Assembly (NCBI GenBank): GCA_012271135.1
Contig: JAAXGZ010000027.1
Span: 1-39,625, forward strand
Source: Caldilineales bacterium
GTDB taxonomy: Bacteria; Chloroflexota; Anaerolineae; Caldilineales; Caldilineaceae
Reading direction: 5' to 3'
DNA: 39,625 nucleotides
The position numbers and the translations under genes are program-made. How positions within the stretch are numbered: the stretch's first letter is position 1; the number at the start of each line of letters is the position of its first letter. The notes beneath the pieces are model-generated. The model was given only the letters and a program-made list of their open reading frames with translations, did not search any database and was not told the DNA's origin. Below are positions 33,904-39,625 of this stretch, piece by piece.

Positions 33904-35406
33904 TCAATCAGGAGCCACGCTCCGGTTGTAGGGCCTCAGAGCCGGATACAGGTCGCGGTACCGCGCATGCACTTCCTTCATCGTAGCGACGGTGTCCGGA
34001 TCCGGCCGCACCGAACCTGTCTCCGCTACGAGGGAAGCGGTGGCCGCGTCCACATCGGGCCATACACCGCCGGCCACACCGCCCAGTACGGCGGCCCCCA
34101 TGGCGGCGCCCTCGCCTTCGGCGACCGTCACCAGTTCCCTGCCCAGCGTGTCCGCCAGGATTTGGCGCCAGAGGGGACTCCGGGACCCACCGCCCGATAG
34201 GCGCACGGTTTGCAGTTCGGGCAACCCGGCACCGTCCATCAGATCGAACCCATCCTTTAGGCCACAGGCCACGCCCTCCAGCACTGCCCGGGTCATATGA
34301 TTCAGGTCGTGCCGAACCGTCAGACCGACAAAGGCCCCGCGGGCCAGAGGATCGGGGTGGGGCGTGCGCTCGCCGGTCAGGTACGGCAGGAAGACCAGGC
34401 CGTCGCACCCCGCGGGGACCGCCGCAGCTGCTGCCGTGAGTTCGCCGAAGTCGCGGCCGGGTGCGCAGGTGTCCCGAAACCAGCGGAGACTGCCGGCGGC
34501 ACTCAGCATGACGCCCATGAAGTGCCAGCGGTCGGGGACGGAATGGCAGAAGGCGTGGAGCCGGCCCTCCTTCTCAACCCGCGGCTTGGCACTGGTGGCA
34601 AAGACCACACCCGAGGTTCCCAGGGTGATCGCGGCCATGCCTTCCTGCACGGCCCCCACGCCCACGGCTTGGGCCGCTTGATCGCCGCCCCCACCGGCAA
34701 TGGGAATCCCGGCCGGCAAGCCCAACTCTCCGGCCACCTCGGAAGACAACCGGGCCGAGACGGAGGTTCCTTCGCAGGCCGCGGGCATGTAGGCTTCGGG
34801 GATGTCCAGGGCGGCCAGCATGTCGCGGGACCAGGTTCTGTCCTGCAGATCCAACAGGAGCATGCCGGAGCCGTCCGCCGCGTCCGCGGCGAACTCGCCA
34901 CTGAGCTTGAACCGCACGTAGTCCTTGGGCAGCAGAATGTGACGGGTGCGCTCCCAGATCTCCGGCTCCTCCTCCTGCACCCACAGGATTTTGGGTGCCG
35001 TGAAGCCGGTCAGGGCATCGTTGCCGGTGATCTCCAGGAGGCGTTCAAATCCCAACCGGGCGCGGATGGTGTCGCACTGGCTGCCGGTCCGCTGATCGTT
35101 CCAGAGAATGCAGGGACGCAGTACCTCCTGACGTGCGTCCAGCAGGACCAGACCGTGCATCTGGCCGGACAGGCCGATCGCGGCCACCTGCTCCGGCCGC
35201 ACATCCTCCTGCGCCAGAACGGCGCGCACGCTGTGGCGTGTGCCCTGCCACCAGAGATTCGGATCCTGCTCGCTCCACAGCGGCTGCGGGGTTTGGAAGT
35301 CATACTCCGAGGCGGCACTCGCCACGACCCGGCCGGCGGAGTCGACGAGCACAGCCTTGGTGGCGGTGGTCGAGATGTCCAGACCCAGGACAAGGGCATC
35401 GGTCAT
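33904..35406 (-). CDS. xylB: Xylulokinase (FGGY family)
   Basis: A 500-residue kinase that phosphorylates D-xylulose to D-xylulose 5-phosphate, feeding the pentose phosphate pathway. Phosphate-loop LGLDISTTATKAVL (residues 7-20), LSGQMHGLVLLD and WNDQRT (typical of XylB), catalytic Asp in AGGGGDQAAQAVGVG (about 240-254), and the ATP-binding VRLSGGGSRSPLWRQILAD are all present. Length matches XylB. It lies 23 bp after the DppC-type permease, so it belongs to that operon. This suggests the importer brings in a pentose or pentose oligomer (inference). A related ketose kinase specificity cannot be excluded. Confidence 0.92.
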   Translation of the reverse strand: MTDALVLGLDISTTATKAVLVDSAGRVVASAASEYDFQTPQPLWSEQDPNLWWQGTRHSVRAVLAQEDVRPEQVAAIGLSGQMHGLVLLDARQEVLRPCILWNDQRTGSQCDTIRARLGFERLLEITGNDALTGFTAPKILWVQEEEPEIWERTRHILLPKDYVRFKLSGEFAADAADGSGMLLLDLQDRTWSRDMLAALDIPEAYMPAACEGTSVSARLSSEVAGELGLPAGIPIAGGGGDQAAQAVGVGAVQEGMAAITLGTSGVVFATSAKPRVEKEGRLHAFCHSVPDRWHFMGVMLSAAGSLRWFRDTCAPGRDFGELTAAAAAVPAGCDGLVFLPYLTGERTPHPDPLARGAFVGLTVRHDLNHMTRAVLEGVACGLKDGFDLMDGAGLPELQTVRLSGGGSRSPLWRQILADTLGRELVTVAEGEGAAMGAAVLGGVAGGVWPDVDAATASLVAETGSVRPDPDTVATMKEVHARYRDLYPALRPYNRSVAPD

Positions 35407-35429
35407 GGTGCGTTCCTGACTAAGTGGGC

Positions 35430-36353
35430 CTACTGCCGCAGGCGGGGATCCAGGGCATCCCGGAGTCCGTCCCCCATGAAGTTGATGCTGAGGATGGTGA
35501 GGGAGATGAACAGACCCGGGAAAATGATCAGGGCCGGGTTGTAGGTGATGAAGTCCTTGTTCTCGAACAGCAGGCGTCCCCAGGTGGGCACGTCCGGCGG
35601 AAAGCCCAGCCCGAGGAAGGAGAGAGCCGACTCAATAAGGATGGCACTGGCCACGCCCAGGGTAGCCGAGACGATGATGGGCGACAGGATATTGGGCAGC
35701 ACGTGGCGCCACAGAATCGTGTGCTGGCGCACCCCGATGCCGATGGCCGCCTCAATGAATTCCTTCTCCTTAATGGAGAGCACGGACCCGCGCACGATAC
35801 GGGCCGTCGGCATCCAGCCCAGCGCGCCGATGACGTAGACCACCAGCACGAAGATCCCCAACTCCGGTCCCAGCAGATTGCGCATCTTGTCCCGGAACAG
35901 CATGATGATCACCATCAGCAGGGGCAGACTGGGCAGGGCCAGCATCATGTCGGTAAAGCGCATCAGCGGATTGTCCAGCGACCGGAAGTAGCCGGACAGC
36001 AGACCCACCAGGGTGCCCAGGCCAATGGCCACGACCATGGCCACAATCCCAACTGCCAGGGAAATGCGTCCACCCTCCATGTTGCGCGCCAAGGTGTCGC
36101 GGCCCAGGTCGTCGGTGCCCATGGGGAACTCCCACGACGGCCGTGCGTCGGCACGCAGGATGTCGATGTACTCCGCATCCTCCGGATAGACCATCGGCCC
36201 GACCAGGATGCCCAGGATCAGCAACACCTGGATCACAAGCCCGGTGACGGCCAGCTTGTGGTGGATGAACCGTCGGTAGACATCGCCCCAGAGCGTGCGC
36301 GGGCCCCGCCTGTTCAGCGCTTCCGCGGCCGAGCTGCCGGTGGCGGCGGTCAT
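35430..36353 (-). CDS. Peptide/oligosaccharide ABC transporter permease, DppC type
   Basis: A 307-residue permease with a cytoplasmic N-terminus, a first helix (LAVTGLVIQVLLILGILVGP), a periplasmic loop and five further helices. The C-terminal half has IVSATLGVASAILIESALSFLGLG and PTWGRLLFENKD, classical for the DppC/OppC family. It follows the DppB-type gene after 42 bp and precedes xylB by 23 bp. With DppB it forms the transport channel; no ATPase is encoded in the operon within this window. Confidence 0.94.
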   Translation of the reverse strand: MTAATGSSAAEALNRRGPRTLWGDVYRRFIHHKLAVTGLVIQVLLILGILVGPMVYPEDAEYIDILRADARPSWEFPMGTDDLGRDTLARNMEGGRISLAVGIVAMVVAIGLGTLVGLLSGYFRSLDNPLMRFTDMMLALPSLPLLMVIIMLFRDKMRNLLGPELGIFVLVVYVIGALGWMPTARIVRGSVLSIKEKEFIEAAIGIGVRQHTILWRHVLPNILSPIIVSATLGVASAILIESALSFLGLGFPPDVPTWGRLLFENKDFITYNPALIIFPGLFISLTILSINFMGDGLRDALDPRLRQ

Positions 36354-36395
36354 TCCGGCTCCCGGGACAAACAGTCCCGAAGCAGGAACTGCGGG

Positions 36396-37412
36396 TCAGG
36401 CATAGCGAATCCGGGGGTCGAGCACGCCGTAGATGATGTCGGCAATCAGGTTGAAGATCACGATCAGGACGGCGAAGATAAATGTGACCGTCTGGATCAT
36501 GGGGATGTCGTTGACCTGGATCGCGCTGATCAGCAGCGCACCCAGTCCGTTCACGCGGAAGATCTGCTCGGTAATGATGGCTCCGCTGAAGATGGTGGGC
36601 ACGCCCAGGGCCACCAGGGTGACAACCGGGATCAGAGAGTTGCGCAGGATGTGGCGGATCACGACGTAGCGTTCCCGGAAGCCCTTGGCCTTGACGGTGC
36701 GCACGTAGTCCTGGGTCAGGTTGTCCAGCATGGACGACCGCGTGAAGCGCACCAGGGCGGCCGTCTGGAAGAAGGCCAGGACCGCCACCGGCATCGCCAT
36801 CTGCCGCAGTTGCGCCACCAGGGAATGCCAGTCCCTAACCTCCAGGTTGGTGTCGTAGATGGACGGCAGCCAGTTCAGGTTCACGCTGAAGACGATGATC
36901 AGGAGCAGGCCGGTGAAGAAGGTCGGCACGGAATAGCCAACCAGCGAAAAGAGCGTGCCCAGCTGATCGAATACGGAGTACTGGCGGACAGCCGACAGGA
37001 CCCCCACGGGCACGGCAATCAGGACGGACACCAGGTAGGCAAGTCCTACGACCCACAGGGTCTGGGGCACCCGCTGGGCAATCAGGTCGAAGACCGGGGT
37101 GCCGCGGCTGCCCCAGGAAATGATGCGCGGGCGGGACTCCGAATCACCGAGCGCGATGCCGAGCGCGCCCTCCAACAGTCCAATCGGCTCGTTCCAGAAG
37201 AACTGCCGCAGCCAGAGCAGGTACTTGATGTGCATGGGCTCGTCGAGGCCCATGGCTTCCCGGATCATCTGGCGCACTTCCGGACGGATGGTTTCCGGAA
37301 GTGCCCCGGTCGGGTCGCCGGGTGCCAAATCCAGCACGGCGAAGATCACCATGCTGATGGCCAACAGAGTCGGGACGGCGGTCAGCAGCCGACGGGCCAG
37401 GTACCTGCTCAC
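36396..37412 (-). CDS. Peptide/oligosaccharide ABC transporter permease, DppB type
   Basis: A 338-residue permease beginning MSRYLARRLLTAVPTLLAIS, the usual DppB opening, followed by DLAPGDPTG and a long periplasmic loop. VRTVKAKGFRERYVVIRHIL is the EAA-type coupling loop, and the ending IQVNDIPMIQTVTF and DIIYGVLDPRIRYA is diagnostic. It starts 181 bp downstream of the binding-protein gene, with a strong inverted repeat in between. It pairs with the DppC-type permease. Confidence 0.95.
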   Translation of the reverse strand: MSRYLARRLLTAVPTLLAISMVIFAVLDLAPGDPTGALPETIRPEVRQMIREAMGLDEPMHIKYLLWLRQFFWNEPIGLLEGALGIALGDSESRPRIISWGSRGTPVFDLIAQRVPQTLWVVGLAYLVSVLIAVPVGVLSAVRQYSVFDQLGTLFSLVGYSVPTFFTGLLLIIVFSVNLNWLPSIYDTNLEVRDWHSLVAQLRQMAMPVAVLAFFQTAALVRFTRSSMLDNLTQDYVRTVKAKGFRERYVVIRHILRNSLIPVVTLVALGVPTIFSGAIITEQIFRVNGLGALLISAIQVNDIPMIQTVTFIFAVLIVIFNLIADIIYGVLDPRIRYA

Positions 37413-37516
37413 GTACGTTCCGCCACCACTTCAACAACGCTCCATGGCTGCGGCCGGTACCGACATGGCCGAGGTCATGGGACAGGCCTCACACGGTTTG
37501 CAACAGCCTATGCCGT

Positions 37517-37555
37517 GGCGAACCGCAGACACCGGACGGTTGTCTGCGGTTCGCC
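37517..37555 (-). other. Intercistronic hairpin between binding-protein and permease genes
   Basis: A perfect 15-bp inverted repeat (left arm GGCGAACCGCAGACA at 37517-37531, right arm 37541-37555) with a 9-base loop. No T-run follows on the minus strand, so it is not a standard terminator. Such stems after binding-protein genes often protect the upstream mRNA 3' end and lower expression of the permease genes. That role is known for other transport operons and inferred here. Confidence 0.7.
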
Positions 37556-37593
37556 GTTCAGCAACGGCCAAATTTTGGTGTCGGTGTCAGCCG

Positions 37594-39357
37594 CTACTCC
37601 TCCTTGGTCCAATCGGCGATGTTCCACATCCCCGTGTCCCAGCCGTTAATCAATACCCCCTGCAGGGGGTTCGCCCGGGCCGAAACCCGACCGCGGTAGA
37701 CCAGCGGGATCTGCATGCCGGTCTGGACATTGATGTCGTTCAGGGTCTTGACCAACCGCTCGCGTTCGGGACCCATGGGCGTCTCCACCAGCATTTGGAA
37801 GAGTTCGTCGTACTCCGGATTGCAGCCGCGGAAGATGTTGCCGCCGGCCCACGTGTTGGCCCGTTCCGGGATGTACTCGCACTGCCACTGGGACAGGTGA
37901 ATCTGAGGGTCGATGGAAGGTCCCGTGGTGTACATCTGAATGTCCGCGTAGAACTTCTGGTAGGTGTCGGGGCTGTTCGGGTCGCCGCCGAAGAAGACGG
38001 AGGCTTCATGGTTCAGCAGCTCGGTCTCGATGCCGATTTCCGCCCACCACTGCTTGATCAGGGCCTGGGTTTTCTGCCGCACGCTGTTGGTTGAGGTCTG
38101 GTAGCGCACCGACAGCGGCATGCCGTTGTATTCCCTGACTCCATCGCCGTCGGTATCCACAATGCCCGCCTCGTCGAGGAGTGCCTTGGCACCCTCGATG
38201 TCCTGGGCCAGGCAGACATCATTGGCCGTGGACGCGTAGTGTTTGGGAGCGGGAATGACGTTGCAGATCGGCCGGCCGGCAAAACCATAGAGGTTCTCGG
38301 CGATCAGTGAGCGGTCGATGGACATGGACATGGCCTGGGCCACCGGGGTGCCGACCAGGAACGGATGTGGGTTGGTGCCGTCCAAGTACTCCGAGCGGTC
38401 GTCACCCAGCGACTCGTCCGGATTGGTCTGGTTCACCAACAGTCGTTCAACAAAATTGCCGAAGGCCACAATGATCTCGCCCTGGCCCTTGGCCTCCATC
38501 TCCTCCAGAATCTGCGGTTCGACCTGCAGGTTCCAAGCGAAATCGGCCTCGCCGGTCTCCAGCACGGCCCGGGCTGCCGAGGCCGCATCGCCGCCGCCCT
38601 TGAAGACGATCCGATCGAAGTAGGCCGGATCCCCGCGGTAATGGGGGTTGCGCTCGTAAGTGGCCACATCATTGACCTTGAAATCGGTCAAACGATAAGC
38701 CCCCGTACCCAAGGGGGCCAGGTTCTGGTCGCTGCAGGTCTGAGCCGCCGCGCCCACGCACTCGCCGAACTGCGCCCGCGAGATGATCGGTGCCTGCCCC
38801 GTCACGAATGCCGTGTAGGGGTAGGGGGTGAATTTGCCGAAGGTAACCACGATTGTGGTGTCGTCCGGGGCTTCAACGTTCACGACCCCGTCGAAAGCGT
38901 CGATACTGGTGCAGCCGGTCTCGGGATGGGTGCAGTACTCCCAAGTAAACACCGCATCGTCGGCCGTCATGGGCGATCCATCCGACCACTTCAGGCCTTC
39001 ATGCAACTTCCAGGTAATGGTGAGGCCGTCCTCGGAGACGCCTCCATTCTCGATTGTGGGAATTTCAACGGCAAGACGCGGCACGAACTCGCCTTCGGGA
39101 TCGACAAAGGCCAGGGGCTCGAGCGTGATGGCGCCGGCATCCTGATCCTTGGTGCCACCGGACAGGAACGGGCCAGGGAGGGAGGCGGCCTGCCAGTAGA
39201 GGATTGTGAGTTCCTTGACTTCGGGCTCGGCCGGAGCTGCGGTGTCGGTCGGAACCGGGGTCCCACAGGCACCCAGGAGGACGACCATGGCCGCCAGCAA
39301 CAACACGGCCACAGACATCCTGAAGCCGGATGGGACGAGTTTCTTCATGGGGTACAT
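37594..39357 (-). CDS. Peptide/oligosaccharide-binding lipoprotein (ABC family 5)
   Basis: A 587-residue lipoprotein. The signal peptide (MYPMKKLVPSGFRMSVAVLL) ends in the lipobox LLGAC with Cys31, followed by a Thr/Ala/Pro linker. The family 5 fold is shown by LEPLAFVDPEGEFVPRLA, LTITWKLHEGLKWSDGSPMT with ADDAVFTWEY, and LGTGAYRLTDFKVND. ATG 39357 follows AAGGAA by seven bases; ATG 39348 is a second option. It is first in the operon with DppB-type and DppC-type permeases and xylulokinase. Family 5 proteins bind peptides, but several bind oligosaccharides; the xylulokinase makes a pentose-containing ligand plausible. Confidence 0.94.
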   Translation of the reverse strand: MYPMKKLVPSGFRMSVAVLLLAAMVVLLGACGTPVPTDTAAPAEPEVKELTILYWQAASLPGPFLSGGTKDQDAGAITLEPLAFVDPEGEFVPRLAVEIPTIENGGVSEDGLTITWKLHEGLKWSDGSPMTADDAVFTWEYCTHPETGCTSIDAFDGVVNVEAPDDTTIVVTFGKFTPYPYTAFVTGQAPIISRAQFGECVGAAAQTCSDQNLAPLGTGAYRLTDFKVNDVATYERNPHYRGDPAYFDRIVFKGGGDAASAARAVLETGEADFAWNLQVEPQILEEMEAKGQGEIIVAFGNFVERLLVNQTNPDESLGDDRSEYLDGTNPHPFLVGTPVAQAMSMSIDRSLIAENLYGFAGRPICNVIPAPKHYASTANDVCLAQDIEGAKALLDEAGIVDTDGDGVREYNGMPLSVRYQTSTNSVRQKTQALIKQWWAEIGIETELLNHEASVFFGGDPNSPDTYQKFYADIQMYTTGPSIDPQIHLSQWQCEYIPERANTWAGGNIFRGCNPEYDELFQMLVETPMGPERERLVKTLNDINVQTGMQIPLVYRGRVSARANPLQGVLINGWDTGMWNIADWTKEE

Positions 39358-39556
39358 CGCATGTTCCTTGCTGTCGTGAATCGAATGCCTGCAAACCCCC
39401 AGGCGACAAGGTGCGCCGCCTGTCCCTTCACCGGGCAATCGGGAACGTCCAGAGGGAGAGTCCGCAGCCTACCGGATCCTGAATTCAAACGGGACCTGCA
39501 CAACGCAATTCGGCCCTTTCCGTACCAGAGGCGTCGAACATCCGGGGAGACCATCG

Positions 39557-39562
39557 ATTATA
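39557..39562 (-). promoter_or_regulatory. Possible -10 box (TATAAT) for the binding-protein operon
   Basis: On the minus strand TATAAT lies 195 bases upstream of the ATG at 39357. No good -35 hexamer is found 16-18 bases further upstream; instead the tandem repeats at 39578-39625 occupy that area, as would be expected for an activator-dependent promoter. Confidence 0.4.
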
Positions 39563-39577
39563 GAGCAGGTCCTGTGC

Positions 39578-39625
39578 GGCACTGTTTCACTTTCGTTGAA
39601 AGGGCACTGTTTCAATCTCGTTGAT
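39578..39625. repeat. Imperfect 25-bp tandem repeats with internal inverted repeat, cut by window end
   Basis: Two units begin GGCACTGTTTCA at 39578 and 39603. The first contains TTTCA-N7-TGAAA (39585-39601); the second has TTTCA-N7-TGA before the window ends. This resembles a pair of operator sites on the same face of the helix at about 2.4 turns. Whether more units follow cannot be seen. Confidence 0.5.

Noticed and set aside
35424..37649. Plus-strand open frame of 741 codons
   Set aside because: Antisense to the DppB and DppC permease genes, composed of His/Gln/Asp/Gly-rich sequence with no domain; a typical shadow of membrane-protein codons.
39578..39625. Start of a CRISPR array
   Set aside because: Two units of 25 bp without spacer-like unique DNA between them and only about 18 conserved positions; tandem operator-like repeats explain it better.

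Overview
The window is a high-GC bacterial chromosome segment with tightly packed metabolic genes and several lower-GC, gene-poor patches. No rRNA or tRNA gene and no CRISPR array was seen. The abundance of ABC transporters with Ala/Asp-rich lipoprotein linkers, cytoplasmic carbohydrate-active enzymes, RraA, Gfo/Idh/MocA and SDR proteins, SH3b proteins and many toxin-antitoxin (TA) relics suggests a Chloroflexota (Anaerolineae/Caldilineales-like) heterotroph. That placement is an inference from protein style, not from a marker gene.

Layout. 1-978 (minus): a truncated oligopeptide-type ABC ATPase behind a small membrane protein. 1151-1602 (plus): a decayed VapBC pair. 1649-2902 (plus): a DadA-like amine oxidoreductase. 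2966-7912 (minus): an operon with a sugar-binding lipoprotein, MalF-type and MalG-type permeases and an FG-GAP/UnbV lipoprotein. 8245-21061 (plus), divergent from that operon: a membrane-anchored SH3b protein, then a run of genes resembling a uronate/rhamnose-type polysaccharide pathway (GH4, RraA-like, heparinase II/III-like, PcRGLX/YetA-like, SDR, TIM-barrel isomerase, Gfo/Idh/MocA oxidoreductase, BNR-propeller protein). The lyase-like proteins have no visible signal peptide, so the simplest model is import of oligosaccharides by the divergent ABC system followed by breakdown in the cytoplasm.

21062-25002 is an accessory patch: a damaged HicAB pair, an SH3b-GH16 glucanase-like protein, a frameshifted PIN-domain gene and its small overlapping neighbour. 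25330-30886 (minus) was ancestrally an SDR gene downstream of a large DEAD/DEAH helicase that carries an internal HNH motif. This junction is now split: an intact VapBC module (26918-27792, plus) lies between two direct repeats of about 687 bp, each holding the helicase 3' end, the intergenic region and the SDR 5' end. 31014-32740 holds a frameshifted transposase relic, a zinc-ribbon membrane protein and a broken secreted-protein gene preceded by a strong terminator hairpin and a CRP/FNR-like site.

33037-39357 (minus) is an AAA ATPase, a xylulokinase and a peptide/oligosaccharide ABC system (binding protein, DppB-type and DppC-type permeases). An inverted-repeat hairpin separates the binding protein from the permeases, and 25-bp imperfect tandem repeats lie upstream of a TATAAT box at the window end.

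The points most worth following up are the repeat-flanked VapBC module, the degenerate VapBC pair with conserved spacing, the HNH-containing helicase, the apparently cytoplasmic polysaccharide-lyase cluster, and the terminator directly before a ribosome binding site at 32.7 kb.
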